Source of the DNA: Halomonas cupida
GTDB taxonomy: Bacteria > Pseudomonadota > Gammaproteobacteria > Pseudomonadales > Halomonadaceae
Length of the DNA: 64,000 nucleotides
Direction: 5' to 3'
NCBI RefSeq assembly: GCF_900142755.1
Contig: NZ_FRCA01000003.1
Span: 62,001 to 126,000, forward strand
A program made the translations under genes and the position numbers. Positions 8,502 to 17,378 of this stretch are shown piece after piece. Position 1 is the stretch's first letter. Each line of letters begins with the position of its first letter. The notes below the pieces were generated by a model. The model was not told the DNA's origin. It ran no database searches and was given only the letters and a program-made list of their open reading frames with translations.

Positions 8502-9067
8502 GCAGGATATTCTTCTATCCCGATAATACCCGATATGTTCTGTTTACTGAACAAGCCTTGTCTCACATGTATGCCCATGCTCAAAGAAGACCATGGCAGA
8601 AAGAAGCTGGCGGTGAGGTGTTCAGCTCAGAACCGGATTCCAGCGGTCTTGTTATCCAAACCGCGACTGGGCCGAATCGCGGTGACTACCGACGTAGATG
8701 CGCCTGGAACCCTGATATAAAAGCATCCGATAGAAATAGACAGATCGAATTTGCGCACAACAGACATGTGGTTGGTTTGTGGCATACACACCCTGAGATA
8801 TATCCGTCACCTTCAGCCCGGGATCAAAAGACTACGTGGGAATATCTCGACTCATTCCATGGAGACAGATCTTGTTATCTCATGGTGATTATCGGTAATC
8901 ACGGTCGTGTACCAAACATGGGTGTATGGCTGGCCTCATGCCAGCCATCTCGTGAGTGGACACACCTTTGTGAAGCTACGATTGCCTGTGGCAAGACGAA
9001 TCTCCATTTTAAGAGGGTGGCACAAACTGGCGTAGGTCTCCAAAACGGGTCATGTAAACTAGCGTGA
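8498..9067 (+). CDS. cap3: CBASS ancillary protein Cap3, JAB/JAMM deconjugating protease
   Basis: Cap3 reverses the Cap2 reaction by cutting the CD-NTase off its target. The 189-residue product has the JAMM zinc-protease set: Glu40 (AGGEVFSS), His96-x-His98 in GLWHTHPEIYPSPSARD, Ser106 and Asp109. I chose the ATG that overlaps the cap2 stop (ATGA); an in-frame ATG 54 bases upstream would add a tail with no family match. It is the last gene of the operon and overlaps by nine bases the end of the converging exonuclease gene, so no terminator can lie between them. Confidence 0.88.
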   Translation: MSRIFFYPDNTRYVLFTEQALSHMYAHAQRRPWQKEAGGEVFSSEPDSSGLVIQTATGPNRGDYRRRCAWNPDIKASDRNRQIEFAHNRHVVGLWHTHPEIYPSPSARDQKTTWEYLDSFHGDRSCYLMVIIGNHGRVPNMGVWLASCQPSREWTHLCEATIACGKTNLHFKRVAQTGVGLQNGSCKLA

Positions 9068-9628
9068 GAAATCAGTTCTCTGATCGCTTATGTTTGCCCT
9101 AATCAAGCGAAACAGCTCGGCCTGGTATTGAGCATCATGCAGTGCCTGATGGTCCGGTTGTAATTCGGGTTGGAGTCGAGCAGCCATTTGGCTGGAGCGG
9201 GTATTTACCCACCTTGATCCAGTTGCTCCCATGTAGAGAGCCTTAATGTCTAGCGCGGTAAAGCCAAAGGGATTCGTCTGGAGATAGCGGTGGAAGTAAT
9301 AGTTCACGAAGGACCAATCAAATGGCGCATTAAGCCCGACGAACACGGGCAAGTTTTCCGTACCAACGATTTCCCCGACCCAGCTCTGGAACTGTGTCAT
9401 CGCAACTTCGGGATGCAGCCCCTCGAGTTCGAGTGCCTCCAAAGAAAGCCCCGTTACCGCTAGTGCTTCTGGGTCTGCATTGGCCGATATTGGCTTCAGC
9501 TTACAAGAGAACACCTGATCAGGCTTGTCTACATTGCATGCTCCAATTGTGAGCATGCTGTACTCGCCAGGAATTGGGCCTGAGGTCTCTACGTCGATTG
9601 AAATATAAACTTCGTGTTTCTTGCTCAT
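9059..9628 (-). CDS. DEDD-family 3'-5' exonuclease
   Basis: The 189-residue protein is a RNase T/DnaQ-like 3'-5' exonuclease. The ExoI motif is ISIDVETSGP (Asp and Glu near residues 12-14), ExoII is VGLNAPFDWSF (Asn-Asp pair about 98-104), and ExoIII is DHQALHDAQYQAELF (His and Asp about 159-164), so it belongs to the DEDDh type. It converges on cap3 and overlaps it by nine bases. From memory, 3'-5' exonucleases occur as occasional ancillary genes in CBASS loci, but the opposite orientation here makes membership in the system uncertain. It could act in DNA or RNA processing unrelated to defence. Confidence 0.85.
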   Translation of the reverse strand: MSKKHEVYISIDVETSGPIPGEYSMLTIGACNVDKPDQVFSCKLKPISANADPEALAVTGLSLEALELEGLHPEVAMTQFQSWVGEIVGTENLPVFVGLNAPFDWSFVNYYFHRYLQTNPFGFTALDIKALYMGATGSRWVNTRSSQMAARLQPELQPDHQALHDAQYQAELFRLIRANISDQRTDFSR

Positions 9629-10097
9629 GGGTCGAGGTGCTCCGGTTGCAAAAGGGGAGAAATTCTCTCTGGCTTTTCGGCTAACGCTTGGCGGCCTTCG
9701 TCCCGCCCTGAAGTGCTTGACCGATCCTGAACTGGGGTAAGAGCCTCATCTTAGTTGCCACCGACAGCTTAATATAAACTTTCCGCTTTTGGCCGATTGC
9801 GGTGGCTCAAGCTACTATGATAGTGGTGCGGCAGCTGACGACCCAAAGCTGTCTTTTGAATTCCAGCTGTAGATGACCGCAATGCAGTGGGAGCGGTCGG
9901 CGACCCGACCTCGGAAAACAGCCTAAGGTTGCGATAACCGGGCCTCAGTAGGCGTCCACGCGCACGGTTACCGGCTGGCCACCTTAGATAGACTGAGTGC
10001 TGATCTCTTGCGAAGTACAGTCCAGGCGCATAACCTGCCTCAATCGGGCAGTCGGTTCCTCGGCTGATGGCTATTCAAGTATTTTCAGGCTAGCGAG
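9629..10097. other. Intergenic region, no gene seen
   Basis: These 469 bases lie between the divergent exonuclease and the large ATPase gene. I find no open frame, strong hairpin or tRNA. The promoters of both genes must be here but are not obvious. Confidence 0.5.
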
Positions 10098-13000
10098 ATG
10101 GCACAATCCCCTGAACTCGCCGGCGGCGAGGGGTTCTCCTTTGAAGGCGACGCAGCTGCGTACTATCTAACTGCGCTGCTAGCTGAGGCATATGCACCAG
10201 GCATCGATGATCGAACCGTTGTCCGCGTGTCGGTTCAGCAGCGCGATTTTGATGAGCCGCTCGATGATGTGATCGTCGATTTTGAAGACACCGCAAAGAA
10301 CCCTGCTCGCCTTAGCCTCCAGGTAAAACGTTCGCTCACGATCAGTAAGGCGGAAACGAACTCCGACTTTTGCGACATCATTCGCGACAGTTGGGCTACT
10401 CTCAACAAGCCTGATTTCCGCATTAACATCGACCGCTATGGAGCAGCAGTTGGAACCGTTACCCCCGCCAAGGAACGAGCTCTCAAAACTCTTTGTGATT
10501 GGGCCCGTGAAAGCCTGACGGCTAACCATTTCGACGCTCGCTTTGAGGCAGAGGGGAATGCCAGTGCCAACATCATAGCGGTCAAAAATGACGTCGTAGC
10601 CCTGCTGGAAGAGACGAAGGGGACACCATGCACGTGTGAAGAAGTGCACCAGTTCCTTGCTCACTTCGTACTCATTCAGTTCGACTTCCTTCGCGAAGGC
10701 GCCACTGACCCCTCTGAGGCCATTAATCGCATCCGAGATTGCCTCGCACCCGATGACTCACCCAAGGCCCCACTGGTCTGGTCGCGCACCGTTCAGCTAG
10801 CTCGCGCATCAGCCGGTAAAGCAGGCCAATATGATCGCGCGCGGCTTGTGCGTTCTATCTCCCCTGTCGCACGCCTTCGCGGCGCAAACTCCTTTCGAAT
10901 AGCCCTCGACAAGTTGACGGAGCTCGGAAAGAGCTACGCGAACTTCATACCCGACGATGTTGGCGGAACGAAGCTCGACCGAACCGCGCTCCTTAAGGCC
11001 CTGGACACCAAACTCATCGGAGCCCGTGTCGTCCAGGTCCGCGGCTTGCCAGGAAGTGGTAAATCAGTCTTGGTGAGACGAGCGGTACAACGCGCGCTAG
11101 AACACGGACCAGTCCTCTTCCTCAAAGCAGAACAGCTCGAAGGCAGCAGTTGGATCAGTTACGCGACCTCGCAGGGTCTCTCTGGTCCTCCTTTGGAGCA
11201 ACTTCTCGTGGAGATCGGAGCCGCCGGCACTCCCATTCTGTTCATCGATGCAATCGATCGCATCGAGAAAGAGCACCAGCCCATCATCCTCGACGTGATC
11301 CGCGCCGTAGTGGAGTCACCGTTGCTCGATAACTGGCGTATTGTCGTCTCCCTTCGAGACACTGGCATTGAGGTGCTTCGGAATTGGTTGGGCGACTTCC
11401 TTGACGCTCTAACTGTCGAGACCCTTGGCGTTGAGCAGCTGATTGATGAAGAGGCCGAGACGCTCGCAAAAGCCAAGCCACACCTCAGGCCACTTCTATT
11501 TGGATCACACCAGGTGCAGGAGATCGTCCGCCGCCCCTTTTTTGCGAAGGTGCTGGACCAGAGTTATGTGGCCGATCCTAGTGCCCCAACATTTGCCCCT
11601 CAATCTGAAGTCGATCTGATCGAGAATTGGTGGCGACGGGGCGGCTACAACGAGACCGGTCAAAATGCGATTGAACGCCAGCGAGAGCTGCTCAATTTAG
11701 CTTCTCTTCGTTCCCGCAAACTTAGCCAGCCGATTCGCCTTAGTCAACTAACCTCGGTCGCACACGTCGATGATTTTAGATCGGATGGCATACTTCAGAA
11801 CGCTCGAGAAGGGATCTCCGTTCGTTTCGCTCACGATATTTTCTTCGAATGGGCTTTCTTCCATGTCCTGGTCGATCATGGGGCTCAATGGATGGAAGAG
11901 ATCAAAGCCTGCGGAGAGCCACCAGCGGTAGCACGCGTCGTCGAACTTCTCTCCCAATGGGAATACATGCAAGGAGAAGACTGGTCAGCGTACCTCGCCC
12001 AGACCGAAGGTTCGGACCTTCGATCACAATGGCTGCGCGCGTGGCTGGTCGGCCCCCTCGGAACCGCGAGGTTCGAAGTTGATGAGAACCAGTTCGCGAC
12101 GGCGGTCTTTGCCGACGACTTCCGCCTGTTCAGGAAGGCTCTCGTCTGGTTTCAGGCGGAGAAGACCTCCCCCAATGTGAATATCCTCGCTGGTAACCTC
12201 CCACAGGAGCAACGCCAACGGTTTGCTGATCTTCTCGGGTGGCCGTCCGACTTCAGTGCGTGGCGCCGCCTCATCGACTTTATCCTACGGCGCATTTCCG
12301 ACATTCCGCAGAGACTCTATCCGGAGATCGTGGCTATCTTTGAGGTTTGGCAGAACGCCTTAACCGATCTTCGCAACCCAACGTCTTGCGCTCTTCTCCA
12401 ACAATGCGCGACCTGGCTCGCTGCCATCGACGAGATTAGTACTTCCGATGGGCCGGACGAGAACTCCGCGTACTGGGAGAAGGTGCCCAATCTGGAATCT
12501 TTCCGAAAATCCCTGGGGCGGCTCCTCTTAAGAGCGTCGAGAGCCGAGCCGATCCTTGCGGCCGACTATTTGCAGCGCGTCACCGACTCAGAGCGCATTC
12601 GTGACGACGCGTTTCATGACACCATCACCTTCTCACCCGTTCTTGCCCAATCGCTGCCTCAGTCGCTCGTCGATCTTTCCCTGGCTTTTCTGCAGGAGGA
12701 GCTTCCAGCAGACCGGGTTGTCAGAGAAGAACAGAAACTTCAAGCCGCATCCGTGCGGCGAAAAAGAATCTCGGCAAAGCCGGCAGCCGAGCGCACGCCT
12801 CAAGAACAAAGGGCGCTTTCCACGGCACCTTTTCTACACACCATCGGTGACTTCAACCGCCACGACTGGAACAGACTCTCGATCCACGATGATTACCGAT
12901 GCTTTTCACCCCCTTCGCCACTTCGAGAGCCCTTTCACTCACTTTTCCAATCATCGCCTAATGAGGCACTGCGGCTCCTCCAGGAACTCTGCAATCATGC

Positions 13001-15479
13001 GATGAATGCTTGGCGACAACTGCACCGATATTCTCATGACCGTGATGGCAACCCCATACCGCTAGATCTCACCTTTCCCTGGGGCTCCCAAAGGTTCTGG
13101 GGCACCGACCGAGAGTATCTTTGGTTTCGTTCGACGTGGGCGCCGAATGCCATCGGTTGTGGTTTTTTTGCGCTTGAGGAATGGTGCTTCGCCGAGCTTG
13201 CGCGCGGCCGACCTGTTGACGAGCTGATACAGCAAAGCGTCGAGGGTAACGAGTGCATTGCCGTCCTGGGCATTGCGGTAATCATCGCGCTCCACACCGA
13301 AACCGTGTCCGAAGCAACGTTGCCGCTCATCACCTCTCAGCGCCTGTTGGCGGCAGACCATAACAGATGGACGCAAGACCTTTCACCGTTTGCTAGCCTA
13401 ATCGGCTTTACGTCTAGTACCGATAAGCCTCACGCTGAGGCGATTCGAGCAGCAAATAACCGGCAGATTCGCAAGACAGAGCTTAAATGGATGGTGCCAA
13501 GATTCGTCTTTTCGACAGGCCCTATCCGCGACCGATCCCGTGAAGCAATCTTTAATTTCAAAAACGATCTCCCCTTTCAGTACGAGGAGCACCGCAACAA
13601 TCAGAGGGCAAGGGATCATCTTACAGTGCAGGCCCTCGAATTTGCCGAGCTGGCGAACCCGGAAAATTATCAGGCCTACCGTACCAAAGACGATTCAGAA
13701 CAGATTTCGATTGTCCATGTGAGTCCTTCTGCCGCTAAGCCTGAAAAAGTCGCTAAGGCCGAAGAAGCTTCTAGGTGGCTTAAGCAAACGGACCTTTGGA
13801 CGTGGGCATCCAAATCCTTTGAAGGGAAGGCACTGAACGACACCTACGCTATTGAAGATGCCATTGCACTGGCCAAAGAAGCGGACGCCAACGGCTTATA
13901 CGAGCACTCAAACAACGAGAACGACGAAGAACTGTTAAATATGCGTCGCGGTGCGGTCGCTGCTACCGCAGCCATCGCGCTCAACTTTCGGGAAGAATGC
14001 ACTCAAGAAGATCTTGAGTGGGCTCGTAAGGTCCTCAGGCGTGCTATCCAGTTACCCGAAGATAATCGGATGCGATCACCTAGCTCCATCATACCCTGGC
14101 ATCATGCGATATATGTCGCACGCGGCCTCGCAGCGGACCTCCGCGAAGCTTCAGCAACAAAAAGCACAGCGCGGGACCTCATCTGGCTGATTACGCACCC
14201 ACTGGAAGTCGTTTGGTTGACCGCCCTCGAAGAAGCCTGCACGCTTTGTTTCAAAGATCCCAAGCTGACTTGGAGCATACTGGTACTGGCATTATCGCGC
14301 TGCCACGTTTCACCACGATCATACGATCATCGCAATCAGCATAATGAAACCTTCCACTCATCAAGCGAAGTGCAATCGGCGGTCGACGCGGTGATAGCAT
14401 TCTATGAGCAAGGAAGCGAATGGCCCTCCCTTCCGCTACCACCTCCAGCGTGGGTGAAAGTGGACCACGATAAGGGACAGCGTTGGCATCAAGCCTACGA
14501 AGATTACGATGCAGATGATGCATTTGACGCGAATGAGATATGGGAAGAGCCAGATGTCATTTGGCATTCAGAACAAGCTGCAAAAATTCTTGAGCAAATT
14601 CCCTTCGAGGAGATACTGAGAAGTAAGGCGAAAAGGGATTTACTCGATTTCCTAGCTGGCTTACTCGAATGGACAAATCAGAAGAATGCACCGCCTTGGG
14701 TGAGGCCCGGACGTCGAAACCGGTCAGCCACTCGAATTTTTGAATGGACCCACAGCCTGGGGTCGAGCCTTGGTCGAGTAGCCGGGCTTCTCCCTCTTAG
14801 CGATTTTCAGACCCTCTTCCTCGATCCGATTCTGGCGCTTGAGGGAGACAATTGCTGGGCTCTCCTTTCTCCATTCGCGAGCACCTATATCTGCTCATAC
14901 GTATACGATGCGAAGGTTATTCCAGCTGATTCAATCGCCATACTCGATCTCTGTCTTGAACGACTTCTTCAGGACTCTGCTTTCAATCGCGACGCCTATC
15001 GAAGTGGAGAATTCTCAGGCTTCGATCAACCCAAGCTAGTCAACACATTGATGTTTGTCTCAGTCGAACATGCGGGCTTGGCCGCCCGCTACGTGAATGG
15101 CGACTGGTCCGAAATCAGCCGTATCCTGCCACTCATTGATCGTTTCGTTCGCGCTGGCGGATGGGCTGCTTCCGTAATGGACCCGTTCTTGACGCTCTGT
15201 GAGCGAGCTAAGGCCAACTACCCGGCCGAAGCTTTCGCTGACCAATTGCTCGCGATCACCGGCGACGGACCTGACAATCTAAAGGGGTGGCATGGAGCGT
15301 TCATTCCAGCGCGCATCGCGGAGCTGGTGCAGCACTTCGCACATCGTGATGCGCCGATGACGCTGGCTCTGGCTCAGAAATTCCTGCGCATCCTCGACAT
15401 GTTGGTCGACATGGGCGACCGGCGAAGTGCGGCGCTTCAGCTTGGCGAGGCATTCCGCGAGATTCGTTTGCCTTCCTAG
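10098..15479 (+). CDS. Very large nuclease/STAND-type NTPase, candidate Avs-like defence protein
   Basis: A single 1793-residue protein. Residues about 10-110 look like a PD-(D/E)XK nuclease of the DUF4297/Cap4 kind: FSFEGDAAAYYLTALLAE, then an Asp in EPLDDVIVDFED (about 55-60) and the Q-x-K strand RLSLQVKRS (about 72-80). A P-loop GLPGSGKSVLVRRAVQ follows at about 316, with Walker B PILFIDAIDRIE near 378, typical of STAND NTPases. The remaining 1100 residues are helix-rich without a motif I recognise and could be a repeat-type sensor. Effector, NTPase and long sensor in one chain is the plan of Avs phage-sensing proteins. It stands alone next to CBASS. The ribosome site is weak. Domain calls are by eye; the defence role is inference. 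Confidence 0.7.
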   Translation: MAQSPELAGGEGFSFEGDAAAYYLTALLAEAYAPGIDDRTVVRVSVQQRDFDEPLDDVIVDFEDTAKNPARLSLQVKRSLTISKAETNSDFCDIIRDSWATLNKPDFRINIDRYGAAVGTVTPAKERALKTLCDWARESLTANHFDARFEAEGNASANIIAVKNDVVALLEETKGTPCTCEEVHQFLAHFVLIQFDFLREGATDPSEAINRIRDCLAPDDSPKAPLVWSRTVQLARASAGKAGQYDRARLVRSISPVARLRGANSFRIALDKLTELGKSYANFIPDDVGGTKLDRTALLKALDTKLIGARVVQVRGLPGSGKSVLVRRAVQRALEHGPVLFLKAEQLEGSSWISYATSQGLSGPPLEQLLVEIGAAGTPILFIDAIDRIEKEHQPIILDVIRAVVESPLLDNWRIVVSLRDTGIEVLRNWLGDFLDALTVETLGVEQLIDEEAETLAKAKPHLRPLLFGSHQVQEIVRRPFFAKVLDQSYVADPSAPTFAPQSEVDLIENWWRRGGYNETGQNAIERQRELLNLASLRSRKLSQPIRLSQLTSVAHVDDFRSDGILQNAREGISVRFAHDIFFEWAFFHVLVDHGAQWMEEIKACGEPPAVARVVELLSQWEYMQGEDWSAYLAQTEGSDLRSQWLRAWLVGPLGTARFEVDENQFATAVFADDFRLFRKALVWFQAEKTSPNVNILAGNLPQEQRQRFADLLGWPSDFSAWRRLIDFILRRISDIPQRLYPEIVAIFEVWQNALTDLRNPTSCALLQQCATWLAAIDEISTSDGPDENSAYWEKVPNLESFRKSLGRLLLRASRAEPILAADYLQRVTDSERIRDDAFHDTITFSPVLAQSLPQSLVDLSLAFLQEELPADRVVREEQKLQAASVRRKRISAKPAAERTPQEQRALSTAPFLHTIGDFNRHDWNRLSIHDDYRCFSPPSPLREPFHSLFQSSPNEALRLLQELCNHAMNAWRQLHRYSHDRDGNPIPLDLTFPWGSQRFWGTDREYLWFRSTWAPNAIGCGFFALEEWCFAELARGRPVDELIQQSVEGNECIAVLGIAVIIALHTETVSEATLPLITSQRLLAADHNRWTQDLSPFASLIGFTSSTDKPHAEAIRAANNRQIRKTELKWMVPRFVFSTGPIRDRSREAIFNFKNDLPFQYEEHRNNQRARDHLTVQALEFAELANPENYQAYRTKDDSEQISIVHVSPSAAKPEKVAKAEEASRWLKQTDLWTWASKSFEGKALNDTYAIEDAIALAKEADANGLYEHSNNENDEELLNMRRGAVAATAAIALNFREECTQEDLEWARKVLRRAIQLPEDNRMRSPSSIIPWHHAIYVARGLAADLREASATKSTARDLIWLITHPLEVVWLTALEEACTLCFKDPKLTWSILVLALSRCHVSPRSYDHRNQHNETFHSSSEVQSAVDAVIAFYEQGSEWPSLPLPPPAWVKVDHDKGQRWHQAYEDYDADDAFDANEIWEEPDVIWHSEQAAKILEQIPFEEILRSKAKRDLLDFLAGLLEWTNQKNAPPWVRPGRRNRSATRIFEWTHSLGSSLGRVAGLLPLSDFQTLFLDPILALEGDNCWALLSPFASTYICSYVYDAKVIPADSIAILDLCLERLLQDSAFNRDAYRSGEFSGFDQPKLVNTLMFVSVEHAGLAARYVNGDWSEISRILPLIDRFVRAGGWAASVMDPFLTLCERAKANYPAEAFADQLLAITGDGPDNLKGWHGAFIPARIAELVQHFAHRDAPMTLALAQKFLRILDMLVDMGDRRSAALQLGEAFREIRLPS

Positions 15480-15750
15480 CCTGAGGCTTGGTCTTAAAGG
15501 ACTTTATTTAATAAGGACTGAAAGCGTGATAAACGTTGCACAAGCAATCAGCTTGTTATCGGTAGCTTGTGGTCAATGTGGAAAATCTAAAGGCTGATGT
15601 ATGAAAGCTGACTTTCTTATGTGTGGATGGCATGTCCACTTGTGGCCGGGTGCAGAACTTCAAGCTAAGCTGATAGATGTGCGGCTGTTTACGACCCTGA
15701 GCGGCCGTGCTGTGAAATGTAGCAGGCGCGCGAATTTTGACTATACGGCA
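15480..15750. other. Intergenic region with a small hairpin
   Basis: No gene seen. ACAAGC and GCTTGT (about 15540-15556) form a short hairpin with a 5-base loop that could end transcription of the large ATPase gene. AAATGTAGC near 15716 recurs inverted as GCTACATTT near 15802, spanning the start of the attC-like site. Confidence 0.4.
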
Positions 15751-15870
15751 TAACTGAAATTAGTACCTTAAAAATCATTGGCTTAAGAGAATCTGACAGG
15801 CTACATTTGCCAGCAAAAAGTGCCAGCACGTTCATTCGATCATAGAGCGCGCCATCTAATACGCTGTTAT
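15751..15870. repeat. Candidate attC site (about 120 bp)
   Basis: TAAC-4nt-ATTAG at the left end is mirrored by CTAAT-5nt-GTTA at the right end. This is the R''-L''/L'-R' order of integron attC sites, and the length is like Vibrio VCR sites. It lies immediately before a cassette-like gene. The inner part pairs less well than in the next site, so this call is tentative. Confidence 0.4.
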
Positions 15871-15887
15871 AAAGCTATGGAGAGTAT

Positions 15888-16328
15888 GTGGTAATCGGTG
15901 GAGTGGATATTCAAAGCTTGCTTGATGAGTTTGTCGAAGAGCAAGCACAGCTTCTTAGAAATGATGCAAGTGAGCAAGCAATCTCGCATCAGTTGGCGAT
16001 GAAATTCGCTCCGCATTTCCCTGAATGGCACATTGACTGCGAATACAATCGCAGAATGGAAGATGTGAAAAGACTGATTTATGCGGTATCGCCTACCGGC
16101 GACGCCTGTGAGCGTAACGTAGTTCCAGATATTATTATCCATAGACGCATGACTAACGATAATTTACTGGCTGTAGAGATTAAGAAATCAACTAATCAAG
16201 AGCATAGCTTTAAAGACGGGGCAAAGCTTGCAGCATTCAGAGATCAGTTAGGCTATCAGAATTCGTTGTTTATTCGTTTTCTCTCGGATGTAAATGATGT
16301 CGGCATCGTCGAGCTTGATTGGCAATGA
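15888..16328 (+). CDS. Cassette-borne hypothetical protein with a possible PD-(D/E)XK core
   Basis: This 146-residue protein starts at GTG with GGAGAG just upstream; an ATG two bases earlier is out of frame and stops at once. The stretch VVPDIIIHRRMTNDNLLAVEIKKS (about 84-107) has the Asp...Glu-x-Lys spacing of PD-(D/E)XK nucleases, though these folds also occur in non-nucleases. It is followed by a clear attC-like site, so it is one integron gene cassette. Codon use is AT-richer than in the neighbouring backbone. Function unknown; small nuclease-like proteins are frequent in cassette arrays. Confidence 0.7.
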   Translation: MVIGGVDIQSLLDEFVEEQAQLLRNDASEQAISHQLAMKFAPHFPEWHIDCEYNRRMEDVKRLIYAVSPTGDACERNVVPDIIIHRRMTNDNLLAVEIKKSTNQEHSFKDGAKLAAFRDQLGYQNSLFIRFLSDVNDVGIVELDWQ

Positions 16329-16334
16329 GTTTTA

Positions 16335-16412
16335 TAACAAGGCTAGGCACGGCGACGGCTTTTCCGTTGCGGCTTCGCCTTCACTACAAAGCCGCGCGTG
16401 CTAGCGGCGTTA
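16335..16412. repeat. attC-like recombination site (78 bp)
   Basis: It begins TAACAA and ends GGCGTTA. The arms GCTAGgCACG (left) and CGTGCTAGC (right) are complementary except for one extra G, the unpaired base typical of attC bottom-strand folding. CGGCTTT and AAAGCCG extend the stem inward. It directly follows a short gene and precedes another, as in an integron cassette array. Confidence 0.75.
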
Positions 16413-16429
16413 AAACTTAAGGAGAGACT

Positions 16430-16876
16430 GTGCAGGATTCTTTAGCATTGACGGTGGCTGCTGGAGTTGCAGTTTTTATCCTGAGCCAATTTTTCATGAA
16501 GTTCATCCTCGATCCTGCGGTTTCACTGAAGGAGGTCCTTGGTGAGCTAAGCCACTTTTTCCTTTTCAATCAGGCAAAGATCACCAATGCTAGCGGCACA
16601 CAAGAGCTCCAGGACGGAGCAAAAATGTTGTCAGCACAGCTTCTTGCCAAGAAAGAAGCAATTCCGTCCTACAAGGTTTTTGGGAAATTGCTTGGCCTCC
16701 CTGATGAGGAGTCCCTTGTGAATGCCGCTATGGAATTAAACTACGTTGCGGGCCTTCTGAATGAAAACTATCCCGGAAAGAGTACCCCAGAAAGGGCGAC
16801 GGAAATCAGCAAATGCATGGAGTGCATTCAGCAACATCTGAATGTTAGGGTTTCCTATCTTTCGAGCAGCCGCTGA
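16430..16876 (+). CDS. Cassette-borne hypothetical membrane-anchored protein
   Basis: This 148-residue protein starts at GTG, with AAGGAGAG six bases upstream. Residues about 7-25 (LTVAAGVAVFILSQFFMKF) form one N-terminal membrane span and the rest is predicted soluble and helical. It is flanked by attC-like sites on both sides, so it is a complete cassette. Proteins of this shape (N-terminal anchor, about 120-residue cytoplasmic domain) are common in cassettes. I do not recognise a function. Confidence 0.65.
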   Translation: MQDSLALTVAAGVAVFILSQFFMKFILDPAVSLKEVLGELSHFFLFNQAKITNASGTQELQDGAKMLSAQLLAKKEAIPSYKVFGKLLGLPDEESLVNAAMELNYVAGLLNENYPGKSTPERATEISKCMECIQQHLNVRVSYLSSSR

Positions 16877-16913
16877 AATCCTAGCGTAGAAAGTGCGAAG
16901 GCGGAACATGTTT

Positions 16914-16985
16914 TAACAATACGCGTCACACGGATGCCCTTTACGCTGCTTCGCTCTGTAAAGGCCACCGGCGCGCTCTACGTTA
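16914..16985. repeat. attC-like recombination site (72 bp)
   Basis: TAACAATACGCG at the left and CGCGCTCTACGTTA at the right give the mirrored ends. GCCcTTTAC and GTAAAGGC form the inner stem with one extra base, around a loop of about 13 bases. It follows the stop of the second cassette gene by 35 bases. Confidence 0.65.
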
Positions 16986-17325
16986 AAGCACTACATCAGT
17001 GACACCTAAAAGACTGCTTTTGGCCGAATGGGGACGTTAGGCTAGCTGAGGGCATCGTTAGGACACTCGAAGGCCGGCTATTCATTTGAGCTCACTGATC
17101 TTTCCTCATCTTGTTCAAGCTACTTCCCCCTCTGTGGAACCAAACGCTATGTGGCGATAGGTTTCATATCTGACTTGTGCAGGACCGGGGGCGTTGGCTA
17201 TTCTTGATGGGCACCCGTTTGCTGCTGACGGCAACAGCAGCGCCCTTTGCCCTTCGGGGCAGCCCACAAGCCGTAACGCATCCCGAGAAACGGCGCCCGC
17301 AAGGGCTGGATGCTACCTCACCCCA
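16986..17325. other. Long leader/intergenic region with tandem hairpins
   Basis: No gene seen. Three small hairpins stand in a row ahead of the backbone genes: GCTGCTG/CAGCAGC (17221-17241), TGCCC-TTCG-GGGCA (17248-17261, a stable TTCG loop) and GCCC-GCAA-GGGC (about 17295-17306). They precede the first A-B-A'-B' leader element. The layout recalls structured conjugative-element RNA or ssDNA motifs such as STAXI, but I have only the hairpins as evidence. Confidence 0.45.
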
Positions 17326-17357
17326 CCAGGGAGACTTTCCCTGGACGGGAGTCTCCC
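17326..17357 (+). promoter_or_regulatory. Leader element 1 (A-B-A'-B' complementary arms)
   Basis: Arm 1 is CCAGGGAGAC (17326-17335). Its left part CCAGGG pairs with CCCTGG (17339-17344) and its right part GGGAGAC pairs with GTCTCCC (17351-17357). The two pairings share GGG, so they compete or form a compact pseudoknot. The gene start is 21 bases downstream. Confidence 0.65.
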
Positions 17358-17378
17358 ATCCACTAGAAGGAGATTCCC

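Noticed and set aside
9785-17027. The 12-base sequence GCTTTTGGCCGA occurs on both sides of the large ATPase and cassette region (9785 and 17016), as if marking an insertion.
   Set aside because: A 12-base match is expected many times by chance in 64 kb, and the flanks do not extend the match.
15480-17160. Integron integrase gene for the cassette array.
   Set aside because: No intI-like frame is present; the only tyrosine recombinase in the window (50797) is the ICE integrase and lacks the integron-specific insertion as far as I can see.
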